From assembly GCA_964036275.1 (NCBI GenBank), contig OZ038439.1, positions 6,712,169-6,776,168 on the forward strand: a stretch of DNA of 64,000 nucleotides, written 5' to 3'. The first letter of the stretch is position 1; every line of letters begins with the position of its first letter. Below, piece by piece: positions 1-9,950 of the stretch. The stretch comes from Litoditis marina (Eukaryota > Nematoda > Chromadorea > Rhabditida > Rhabditidae). The notes beneath the pieces were generated by a model. It made no database searches. It saw only the letters and a list, made by a program, of their open reading frames with translations, and was not told the DNA's origin. Position numbers and translations under genes: made by a program.

Positions 1-136
1 TTGTTGTTAAAACGCGTTTTTTGTTATTCTTAATAAATCTTTTTATGTTTTCATGTTGAAAATGACGTTTAGCCTGTTAATAGTTAGACCCCCAGGTTAG
101 TTCGAAATATGCCAACGACTTTTTTCCAACAACATT

Positions 137-319
137 TTATTTCGTTACCGAATCGTCTATTTTTATGCTTTGTTCAAATATTGTAAGAGGAGTTTCTCCA
201 TCGAATATTTTGTGATTCACATCAAACAATGCTCGACGTTTTCCAGTTATGTGGAAAAACACTGGACTCGCATTAAGTTTAGAAAAAACGCCAAGGTCTC
301 TTTTAATGCCATCAACAAC
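137..319 (-). pseudogene. Fragment of an unrecognised protein (60 codons, exon or transposon remnant)
   Basis: On the minus strand an open frame with no methionine runs from just after an in-frame TAG (322-320) to a TAA at 139-137. It reads as ordinary protein, beginning VVDGIKRDLGVFSKLNASPV, followed by a FHITGKRRALFDVNH segment. An upstream stretch ending QKIDDSLTNE before the TAG resembles the fragment's own end (KIDDSVTK), so a small internal duplication is possible. No family is recognised. The 'F-x-x-x-x-K-R-R-A-L-F-D-V-x-H' pattern is only loosely like P-element/THAP-type transposase 'FDxPHL' segments. It could be a decayed transposase, or an internal exon of a gene extending off the left end. 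Confidence 0.35.
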
Positions 320-339
320 CTATTCGTTCGTTAGCGAAT

Positions 340-3300
340 CGTCTATTTTTTGTGCTCCGTCGATGATTTCTTCATTCTTTTTCTCTGTTTCCGTTTATGG
401 CTTGGGTGGCCTTCCCCCGATCATGTTTCACAAACATATTCGTACAATTTTATCACCATTCGTAATCTGTAAATGAGATTTTGCACAGCAAAAAGTGAAG
501 CACCTGCGAAAGAGCTCAAGGTTAGAAGAGAATTAGGAAGAAATGGGGGAAAATAGGGGAGAAGCATGGAGAGAGAGGGTGCAGGTGGCAGGGAAAAAGA
601 GAGAGAGAGGGAGAGGGTGAGAAAGGGGGGGGAGAGAGCGAGAGAGAACGAGAGAAAGAAAGAGAGAGAGAGAGAGAGAGCGATAAAAAGAGAAAGAGGA
701 AGAGAGAAATAAAGTGGAAGGTAGTGAAAAATTGCAAAAGGAAGCGAGTGAGGTAAAAATGAGAGGGGAAGATAGAGCGATATAGAGATCTACTACCAGA
801 ACGGATGAGACACTTTTTGCAATAAAAAACATATTGGTTGAAACTCACGTCAGTTATTGAGTTGTCACCATGAAGAATGTGAAACGTGAAGAAAACAGAA
901 AGGCCGTGTGTCCGTGTCCTTAGTTTCTGCTGTGTTTCCTTGTTTCCTGACGCATGATGACTTTATCTAGAAGTCATTTATCAACATCGCACGCGCACTC
1001 TTTTCACATGCCGCCTTCTCAAAAGTTTGCCGCAGCACGAGGTTTTTCAAGTTTCTGAACGGGAAAAATAAATTGTCAATACTAAACTACCTGCTTGCAA
1101 TGGTATGCAAATTTTTTTCATTGTAGAATGTGTATTGGATAACAACATACAGTATGGGTTTCGCAGGCACTACCCCATTGAACAATGTTTTTCCTTCGCG
1201 ATCTCCTCAATGTGGAGATACACGAGTTGTGGTCTGCATACTCATGGAAGATTGTCAATGACAAATACAAGATACCATTATCATGCTACAAACTAAAAAC
1301 ACAAATCCGATATCTATAAATGTATGAAAACATACAAGTGTCCAGCGATTCAGTTACAGTCATCATATGCTTTGCATTTAAATATTCTTCCTATCGTCTA
1401 TTTTGAAGAATGTCCACATATCTTCGGACTTCTTTCAAGACCTCCCTCTCTTTTCTGTCTAAACATATCAGTGGTCTAGGTTCTAAATAAAGTAACAAAG
1501 TTTTCTCTCTTCATTCAATGGTTTTCCTCTGTGGTCTCCTTTGAAGGAGATTTTCTACCCTCTCCTATGAAGACCTTCCTCTCAGTATTGGGTTGTAAAT
1601 ACAGTAACCAACTTATCATCCTTTATTAAGATTATCCCCCCTACCGTTTAAAGACCTTCCCTCCGTATATCCAATGTCTTTGTCTAATCTAGCAAATGAA
1701 CATAGTGTCCAGGGGGGGGGGGGTTCGAGCTGTTTTTTCATCCCCGATTTATTTATTGCGTATAGGACAGGCGTTCGTTTCACTCATTCTCACAGAGAAA
1801 GAGACCACCCAGCCTTTCCAACTGAAATCTCAAGGTCACCAAAATGGCTCACTATATCAACACTTTTGAGGGAGAAGTTTATATTTCGTAATTTTCTCGA
1901 TATTTTCTGCATTAGTACTTATCGTGAGAAATACCGATGATTTGAGCAGTTAACAGGTTTTGAACTTTTTTTTAGAAATTGAGCAATCAACACTTCAAAA
2001 GTTTACTTGCAAAGTTCTCTTGATATTTTCAGCAGTATGAGTACTCATCGTGAGACATAATGATGATTTTGAACAGTTTTTAGGGTATGAACATTCCAGA
2101 AAACGGCCAATCAAGACTTTGGAACAGGAAGTTCATAGAATTGAGATAATAAGTTTTTGTCAAATGGGTATAAGCTTAAAACACTAATGTCTCGAATTTG
2201 ATCCGTTCGTAAAAACTTTTATTTCCCTTAAACTGTTCGACATTTTTTGTTCGTGAAACCTTTCGATGTCTTCATAGTTCTCAGTATTAGAATTTTTCCA
2301 TTGTCTCCAAATCAGCACATCGTTTTCGCAACTTCATCGTATTTCTATGAGTCAAAATTCCTAGTTGAATTCAGCGTTTTTCGTATTTCAGTTTAAAAAA
2401 ATGAGAGATGTTGGGAGTTTTTCGTAACTCTTCGAATCTTTCAGTATGTAATCTAGTTTAGAACAACCATTGCATGTGTGTTCATGTACAGTACGATTAT
2501 CTCACAACATTTCTGGTTCATACATTTTCTACTTTCTCATCTCAAGCTACAGAAAAACTGCAGCAAGCAAGTTGACTCTTAATTTTTCAGCTTTCTATAA
2601 CAACAGAACAAGATAATAGTACGTAAAACATATTTTGCTGCTGTGTTTGCATAAAATTCGAACCGAAACATGTTTTACCTACGTCAACAAAAACAACAAC
2701 ATATTAATCTTCAAAATCTGAAGCTCTCCCAGTCATGTTCAACCAATAAATTAGCATAAAGCACCTGCAGCGCGAAACGAAATACGTGATTTGTTATTGG
2801 GCAGATTCAGTTTCTTTCTATCTTACCTTCGTTTGGTTTTATATTAATCATTTCTTTTCACTAACTCTGATCAGACTACAACCTACAAGCTACAACATTC
2901 AGAAGCGGTGAAGAAAGGTAGTTTCATATATTTTCGAGATCTGATTCATAGAATCTTGTCCAAAGCTGGATGTGAACTAGATTCTATAGATTTTGTAGAC
3001 AAAATAGTTTGGTTCGGGTTGTTTCATTGAAAACTGAAGAACAAGCTAGTTACTAGACAGACTAGTTTGATTTTCAGTAAAACTTGAAAATCAAGTCGAG
3101 TTTGAATGATAAACTTTCGAATCTTCGGCGTCATCAATAATCCTTCTCGTTCAACTGTTTTTTTTTCTATTACAATTCTAGTCAATTCCATAGGCAGGTA
3201 CAATATTTAACATGCTCAACACAGCAGAATTTTCAAACATGCTTCATTGAAGTACACGTGGATGGCTCACGTGTCACGTTTCCGTAAACCTTTAGATCTC

Positions 3301-3370
3301 TAACATAGTTATATTTATTTGGAGCTCTCGCTTGATGTTGCTCCTCTCATCTTTATGCTAATGTTCATTA
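340..3370. other. Intergenic; GA microsatellite, poly-G run, no gene seen
   Basis: This stretch has no frame with nematode-like coding character. It holds a GA-rich simple repeat (about 565-720), whose complement creates spurious Ser/Leu/Phe ORFs, and a run of 10 G at about 1,711-1,720. The rest is AT-rich DNA that I cannot assign. Confidence 0.6.
575..720. repeat. GA-rich simple repeat
   Basis: Polypurine tract of (GA)n with interspersed GGG and GAAA. It explains the overlapping minus-strand ORFs made almost only of Ser, Leu, Phe and Pro. Confidence 0.9.
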
Positions 3371-3388
3371 TCGAATAGCCGTTTTCAA

Positions 3389-3440
3389 CTGACCAATCAG
3401 CGACGAGGGGCGGGGCCTCACCGTATTTAACTGCGAAACA
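3389..3440 (+). promoter_or_regulatory. Promoter-like cluster (CCAAT, GC box, TATA-like)
   Basis: Within about 50 bases there are a CCAAT motif (ACCAATCAG), a GC box (GGGGCGGGG) and a TATA-like element (TATTTAA). They lie in a locally GC-rich patch of AT-rich DNA, 50-100 bases upstream of the small ORF at 3,514. The combination looks like a core promoter, but no downstream gene is proven. Confidence 0.35.
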
Positions 3441-3513
3441 CTTTACCACTAACATATACTTATTAGTTCATGACAACAGCCGAGCCGCATAGTCTGCCTC
3501 GTTTGAGTGTCTA

Positions 3514-3636
3514 GATGTACCGTACTCCTTCCGCGCTTCTCTTGCAGCCTATCCAGCTTGAATTAGAGTCGCAGGATAGGCCTACAGTCCAACGTGAAGT
3601 TGGGCAGCGTGCCAATGATATACTAGAAGTAAAATG
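3514..3636 (+). CDS. Putative small ORF downstream of a promoter-like cluster (40 aa), ending in a MITE
   Basis: ATG at 3,514 opens a 40-codon frame beginning MYRTPSALLLQPIQLELESQ and ending ANDILEVK. Its composition (Gln, Glu, Arg, Leu) is more protein-like than its surroundings. A short upstream ORF (MTTAEPHSLPRLSV, from 3,469) precedes it. The frame enters the palindromic MITE starting at 3,621, which supplies the last codons and the stop. The MITE also offers a possible donor (GAA|GTAAAA). A good acceptor (GTTTTCCAG, ending about 3,771) follows the MITE and opens a further 20 codons (RKRSGYNSLSLTIFVALRST). No family is recognised. It may be a gene broken or re-spliced by the MITE, or chance. 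Confidence 0.25.
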
Positions 3637-3750
3637 AATAGTCACGTAAATTTAGCATTCTAATGAGGCATCGTGCATTTTGTCATTGCACGTTTCTGCA
3701 TTCTGCTGTGTTTAACGTGTTTCACGTGACTGTGTAATTGACTAACAGTA
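3621..3750. mobile_element. Palindromic MITE, family 1 (about 130 bp)
   Basis: Terminal inverted repeats begin TACTAGAAGTAAA at the left and TACTGTTAGTCAAT on the complement of the right end, with inner CACGTGA motifs and a central GTGCA..TGCAC hairpin. The element is non-coding. TA at both ends suggests a TA target site. Related copies occur at 5,564, 17,404, 19,906, 22,408, 29,074, 39,189, 59,466, 61,351, 62,291 and 62,685. Confidence 0.8.
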
Positions 3751-3774
3751 TAGTTCTGACTGTGTTTTCCAGAG

Positions 3775-5560
3775 AAAACGTTCTGGTTACAACAGCCTAA
3801 GCTTGACAATCTTTGTCGCATTACGTTCAACGTAGCTTGGGTAAGATGACTGAATGCGTGAAACGTTAGTAGTTGGTGCGTTTTAGTAAATAATAGCAAC
3901 AAAATATGCACAACTTCCGAGACATCTCAGAAGGATAGAAAGTAAACTGAACTGACCGTTTATGACCGAAAATGATTCCATAATTTCACATGCCATCACC
4001 TTATATGTTTCATGTCATCTCCTTATATGTTTCACGCAGTTGTACAGCTCTACACCAGGACGCTACAACTTCTTGGCAAACTTTAATTGTGATAGTTTGT
4101 AAATATTTTCGTTTCCTGTTCCTAAGTTTTCATATTAACAGCTTGCAAAAACCTGTTTGCAAAAGTCTGTTTGTTATTTGAACAAGTTTGTTTCGATGAT
4201 TGAGCATTTAGTGTAAGATGTTACGACAAGGTAGAGTGGGGTATACAAAATAGTTGATGCAAAAATATTACCACTTTCACATTTTTCTCAATGGCATCTC
4301 CCTAAATGGACATGGAAGTGAAAATATTCTCCTGTAAATTCAAATCCATCCTTCGTTTCGCAAGGTTCGCGCCAGAACCGATATCAAGGTCTACCGTAAC
4401 GCCACTACAACCTTGTCATATTACATATTTCAGTTTTACGACATATGAAATGATTTTATATTTAATGATATATAATTATTGGTTCATGTTATTCATTGTT
4501 TCATATCGCTTCGTGGAAAAAACGCTTAACATCAGACAAGTAATGGCTTTCTTGTACACAGCTTCTTGTGCGTAGAATTTGACTCGTTTATGTGGTAAAA
4601 CAATATGCCGGAGGCTTATAGAGAGTTCACAACCTGTATTGTGGTTTGGTGTTGAAGATGAGTTTTTTGAAACGGGTTCAAACTACAAATATACCGTATG
4701 AGAAAACAAAATCACATCTGTCCGCTCACTCTAACGCAACTGCCCATCTCAGAACAATGGTAGTTGCAAAACAGTAAACTACTGTTTATACAGAGTGGCT
4801 GTCATGTATACTGATTCTCCCTCTCGTCGTCTGACGTCTCTTCGGGACACACTATGTCTCTAGATTTGTTGCAATACAGTTTCGACCAAACTCGAGTTTG
4901 TAAATAACAGAGCGCGTATCGAGATGAGGTACACGGTAACATACGGGAATATACTGTATTTTCATGAAACAAGCTGATTGAAAGATAAATTCCGTATTTA
5001 TGAGCAGGAGTAGAAAGAAAACTCTTGAGAATGTAAAATCTTCTCAAAAATGGTGCGAACGTTCTCGAAATACGTCTCTGTTCATTAAAATTTTGTGTTT
5101 CTCTTTTCATTCGACCAAATTTGCCATTTTGAAAGCAGCGAGAGAACACTTCATAAAAACATGACCTTTTCCAATGCATCTCATCTTGTCTTTGTTGCAA
5201 ACATTTTCCATGTGTTGCACTTCTTCTACCATTGCTTCAAGTTTTTATTGTATTTTCATACTTTGTATATTCATTTCCACGAACTTTGTTGGTTTCTATT
5301 CTCTCACGTAGCATTCGCAAGTAAACATTCAGCCTTTCTGAAACATAGTGAACATAGTGCGGGACTTTGGGGTAGAGGCGAAATGTACCACTTATATTAG
5401 TTTTTTTCATCTATTCTTTCGGACTGTTACTATTTTGACTAGAGCTTCCATTTTTGTTCGATTCCTTCGACAAATCCTAATTAGTTCGACACCTCTACTA
5501 CCAGAAGCATGTTTCTTATCATTCTTCAATCAATTGAGCATTTTCACATATATTTAATTT
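3775..5560. other. Intergenic upstream of dmd-3; no further gene seen
   Basis: AT-rich DNA with only short frames lacking coding character. It probably contains distal dmd-3 regulatory sequence, but I recognise no specific sites. Confidence 0.5.
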
Positions 5561-5563
5561 ATA

Positions 5564-5692
5564 TACTGTTAGTCGATTGCACAGTCACGTGAAACATTTT
5601 GGACGGAGCAGAACTCAAAACATGCAATGACAAAGTGCACGACACCTCTTTAGAATGCTAACTTTACGTGACTATTCAATTTACTTCCAGTA
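5564..5692. mobile_element. Family 1 MITE directly upstream of dmd-3
   Basis: Full palindromic copy starting TACTGTTAGTCGATTGCAC and ending TTACTTCCAGTA. Its right end lies about 30 bases before the candidate trans-splice acceptor of dmd-3 and 57 bases before the start codon, so it occupies the proximal promoter/outron. Confidence 0.85.
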
Positions 5693-5715
5693 CTTACACT
5701 CTGATTTGTTTCTCC

Positions 5716-5725
5716 AATATTTCAG
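5716..5725 (+). promoter_or_regulatory. Candidate spliced-leader acceptor for dmd-3
   Basis: CAATATTTCAG ends 23 bases before the ATG at 5,749. Nematode trans-splice acceptors have this form and distance. Only spacing and sequence support it. Confidence 0.5.
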
Positions 5726-5748
5726 CTGTGTCCGATAGTCTCTGCCCA

Positions 5749-8700
5749 ATGAACATCGAGGACATTCTGCCCGAACTTTTCGGAGAGAAGCGGGTCTACT
5801 ACTGTCAACGATGTCTCAACCACGGCCTGAGAGAAAAGAGGAAGAATCACAAACACAATTGTCTCTTCAAACTATGTCAATGCACGGACTGCCTCGTATG
5901 TGGTGTTTCACGTGAAACTTTACAACTATTTCTTCATTTCAAACAAGAAAACTAACAATACATTACAACAATTTACAAAAAAGACATGGAGAATATTTCT
6001 TGATTAGTTACGAAAGTAGCCCATCAAAATATAGACATTTTCATGCTGTAGACTCCCACTTCATTATTCGTTCGGCCTAACTGAACAAGATGACACGGAC
6101 TGGAAAAAATCAATATTTTGGGGATAAGTTGTAACAGTTTTTCTGATACGTTTAACAATCTATGTTGTGCTCTCCAAATCTACAATTCACTATCGTATAA
6201 GCGCTCATGCCTAAATTCCCGATTAGAAGGAGACACGTGCAACGGTAGGGTAACTTGCACACAACAGATCACGTGAAAAAAACGTGAGTTTCTAGTGAAA
6301 TGCAAGAAGGTTCGTCTAGGGCAAAGCCATGCGGTGTGTGTACCGCTGTGGTTGTAGGCTGATGGCTCTCGAGACTCGTCGAGATCAAACTCCAAATACT
6401 TGATCACTTCCTACACATTCTCTTCATATTCAGATGGTGGATCGTCGTCGTGAATTGAATAGCCGTCTATTATCGATTGATGTCTCATCGTCAGAGGCTG
6501 GCAGCAGTGAAGCAGGTGAGAGATGACGTCATTAATTGGAAACTATTGGAAAAAAGGAAAAAAATAAGGTTCTGCTGTGTTTTCTCCCAGATGCACTGGA
6601 AAGCAAAGTGTATTCCCGTGCTCATACTCATTTACGATGAGAAACTTTAAAAGGTTTCCCTTGAATCACTACGAAGTATCGACTATGGTCGTCGCCAACA
6701 GTTTATTTGCAAATTCAAAATAATGTTGCAAGGTTACGGATGGGTGTACAGTAGTCATTTACTCAAGCCATTCCCAGCCAATTGGTCAGCCACTTTTGCA
6801 GCGAGCTGGTATGATCACAACGAGAGAGCGTGTAGGTCAGAGATACGCAGGCTGTCAGAGACTGTTTGAGCTGCCTAGACCTCCAATCTTGTAATTCCGA
6901 TCCGAAACTCGTGAAAATTATGAATACTGTTTTCAAGTCATACACTACATTGCAAATCACTTTTAATTGTATTCAGGTCCCTCCGAAGTGGCGGACCACT
7001 CTACAGAAGAGGGTGGAGGAAAAATCAAAGGTCAGTTGGACATCAAACTACAAAGTACGAACTTAGTTTCAACCTCAAGCCGTGTGACTTTCATCCACTC
7101 GTAGTCGAACATTTTCCGCCAACGACCACCCAATTGACGCGCGTAAAAAGGGCGACAATGAATTGGTGTGTCAGGTGTCGTAGTCAGTTTCTTTCCCGTC
7201 CAAACTGACAATTGCTAGTCATAAACCGCAACCATTAGACGCAGTTTCCCCCATTTCTCCACTTCTTGCAGAGCTCAGTTGCTCTCGAGAATATTTTTGT
7301 TTCTCGCAACGAATTACAATTTGTCTCGGACGAGTGATGGAGAGAGGGAGGATTTTCGAAGAGTTACGAAAAGATTTTTATTTAATTTACAGTATTAACC
7401 CTTGCGAGTTCACTATTGACTTATTTGTAATTTTAGTGAATAGTCGTCTGCAAAAGGTGACTAGCGCACGTACCCTACTCCTGCGTAAACTGTTAGTTAT
7501 GTAGCTCCCAAACTTCGCGCGTATGAGTTTTGAATTTTATCACATAAATGCCCAATCTGACTGAATTAGAACGATCAAATGTTATTTTACATCATGAATG
7601 ATCGGATCATCTAGTTTCTATTTTTGAAAGACAAATACTACTTTGCTACTTTGCAGAACGTCGTCCCAATTGCCAAAGATGTGCGCAGCACAATGTAGTG
7701 AACAGGCTAAAAGGACACAAAAGGGCCTGTCCATTCAAGGAATGTTTCTGTCAAAAGTGTCAGGTGAGAAACTCGGACAATTCTCGGTCAAACCTTTGTA
7801 GGCGACCCAGGCGAGAGAGTATGCAGGTCAGAGAGGCGCAGAGAGTCATAGCTGGTAAAGGTCTCCGGGCGGAATCGAACTTGCATGAGATCACTAGTGG
7901 CGCTCACACCACCTAGACACACCACCCTTTTGTGTTGTGAATACACCAAAAAACTATGAAATAGTATACATATTCATATTTCACGATGCTCTCCTCAGTT
8001 TATCTCTGAGTACGTATTCTAGAAGATCCCGGCACATTCATCCCATCCTGCGTCTCCTCAAAGATACGTTAGTTCTCTGCTCTCTATCCCGGCAGAATGT
8101 GAGAGAAGAGAAATAGTGAGGCAGAGCGAGAGACGCAGGATGGGATGAAGGTGCCGGGATCGTCTAGCATACGTACTCTGGACACATTTGTGTAGTTAAA
8201 ACGGTTTCATCTTCAGTAGTTTCGTATTTTGAGTCGAATAAATCCTTTTTTGGTTCAGTTGGAGTAATAATTTCCACGTCTCAGGTAGTAGTGGAACGTC
8301 AGAAACTGATGGCCGACCAAATTAAACTGCGTCGAAGACAGAAAAGAGAAAAGAGCATGCTAATGGAGAGAGCGCAGACGCCCACTGAAAACGGTGAGAT
8401 ATTCCTTCTTTGGTAGAAACTGGGAGATGCGAAGGAAAATATGACATTTTGAGAGAGTTGACACTCAGACTTGGAGAGTTGAAGTTGACTTGGAATTCGG
8501 GAATCAGCAGTTCTTTCCAGAAGCGTTCACACAAGGAATAATGAAGTTGTTGGAATTTTGTTCGATAAGTACGAATAACTGTGACAAGAACAAGTTCGTG
8601 TGAACCTGTGAACCCTTGTAGCCTATGTCATGATTTGAGGTTAATCGGTACACAAGCACGAGTGTTCACATTTTGACATAGTGAAAAGCATTTGAACTAA

Positions 8701-9720
8701 ACTACAAACCCAGCGGCATGGGATAACCTAAACAGTATAAGTACACTCTCGTATATAGTATAGTTACGGTTTTTGCTAGTCAAAGAGCACTTTTGGGTGA
8801 AATGTCGGTGTTGTAGCCAAAAAACGAAACTGAGTGTAACGAGAAAAAAGCGGGGTTAGTGCCACCAGGAGGGCAATAAAAGTGTGAAAAAACGGCTTGG
8901 AATAGTTTCAGGCGAGATTGGAGACCACACACGGAGAAGTTTTCTTTGCGAGAGTAATTAATGTAGCCGGGCGGCCATAAATTGTAGATTCAATCCCATT
9001 TTGGGATTGGAGTGGGCATTGCTCAAAAAGAGCAATCGAGATTATACTAGCTGGAGAAGTCGCGGAGCCAATTTGGGGGTTCAATGGGGGATGAAAAGAT
9101 AAAGGGAGAAAGGGGGGAGGAAGAGAGAGAGAGGCTGAATTATAGAGAGAGAGGGAGTGAAAGAGATATAGAGGGGGAGTTTGAGAGAGTGAGGGACATG
9201 GTAAGGAATGAAGAGAAATGAAGGGTGAGATAGAGGGCGTGAATGGAGGGAGCGAGAAAGGAAGATAATGCCAGTTAAATTCCGGAAGTATGTTTTCGTA
9301 GATAATTCACGTTAATCTTCTTTGAACATTGCTTCCGTTCACATGCTGTATCAGTTATGTCATTTGTACACCTACCGTACCAATTTCTCCTCTGACACAC
9401 AGATTTGAAAAGGGCCATACCCGTCTCTTTCTACTTCTCCAGACTCAAGTGTACCCAACAGGCTCAGAAATCATTATGAGAATGCTTATTTATCAAAAAG
9501 TCGTCCAAGTGTTTCACAAGAGAACTGTGGAAATCTCCGTTTCTAAGATTTGAACTGTTTTCTTTCAGTAGATTCGTCGGTGTGTCTCAAGTGTACCCAA
9601 CAGGCGATCGGCTACCAGCAGTTGATGTCGTTCCTTGACCCCGCCTCTGCCGGCGGCGATCCCTTCTTCACACTCGCCGCGGTGCTACAGGCATGTCCGC
9701 ACAAGGGAGGGGACGAGTAG
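5749..9720 (+). CDS. dmd-3: DMD-3-type transcription factor with two DM domains (216 aa, six exons)
   Basis: Exons are 5749-5895, 6434-6515, 6977-7030, 7657-7763, 8285-8393 and 9569-9720; all junctions are GT..AG and in phase. DM domain 1 (about residues 15-60) has Cys19, Cys22, His34, Cys38, Cys43, Cys45 and Cys48, followed by MVDRRRELNSRL. DM domain 2 (about 96-150) has Cys100, Cys103, His106, His115, Cys119, Cys124, Cys126 and Cys129, followed by the basic VVVERQKLMADQIKLRRRQK recognition helix. A conserved-looking tail has VCLKCTQQAIGYQQLMSFLD and CPHK. DM domains are intertwined zinc modules that bind DNA in the minor groove. In C. elegans DMD-3 and MAB-3, both two-DM proteins, direct male tail and other male-specific development. 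The N-terminal NIEDILPELFGEKRVYYCQR fits DMD-3 better than MAB-3 from memory. The start is the first ATG after a likely trans-splice acceptor. Introns 2 and 4 contain repeats, and intron 5 holds a 20-bp copy of exon 6. Confidence 0.88.
6775..6885. repeat. Dispersed repeat in dmd-3 intron 2
   Basis: A segment with CAGCCACTTTTGCAG, then GTAGGTCAGAGA and ACGCAGGCTGTCAGAGACTG. Related copies lie at about 35,715-35,790 and, more loosely, at 7,800-7,860 in intron 4. It is an unclassified dispersed element. Confidence 0.55.
8010..8176. mobile_element. Hairpin element in dmd-3 intron 4
   Basis: Imperfect inverted repeat of about 50-bp arms. The left arm is GTACGTATTCTAGAAGATCC then CGGCACATTCATCCCATCCT; the right arm carries AGGATGGGATGAAGGTGCCG and then GGGATCGTCTAGCATACGTAC. 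It is non-coding and MITE-like, and would fold as a long stem in the pre-mRNA. A partial relative (CTACGTCTCCTCAAACATACGC) occurs near 12,950. Confidence 0.75.
9444..9463 (+). repeat. 20-bp copy of dmd-3 exon 6 inside intron 5
   Basis: CTCAAGTGTACCCAACAGGC is identical to 9586-9605 within exon 6, 142 bases downstream. It follows ACTTCTCCAG, which looks like a splice acceptor, so it may act as a decoy or alternative acceptor. Using it would put the downstream sequence in a different frame. Confidence 0.8.
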
Positions 9721-9944
9721 ACACGTGAGAGGGAGTGAGAGCACGTGAGACTAGTGAGTTTCACGTGATCATAATGGTGATTTGTTTTCCTCAAGAATGA
9801 GCTTTCCCCTTAAAAGGAACCGTTCCGCTATAATCTGAGTTTCACAAAAAAATTCAAAATGTTCAAAAAAGTCTCTTAATGTCTTCCCACAGACCTTGAA
9901 AAAACTTTCTGATGAAAAGTTTGCAAAGTTTGCATACATCGAGC

Positions 9945-9950
9945 AATAAA
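9945..9950 (+). terminator. Polyadenylation signal of dmd-3
   Basis: The first canonical AATAAA after the dmd-3 stop codon, about 225 bases downstream. Confidence 0.55.

Noticed and set aside
522..848. Overlapping minus-strand ORFs of about 100 codons
   Set aside because: Made of the complement of a GA simple repeat; only Ser/Leu/Phe/Pro.
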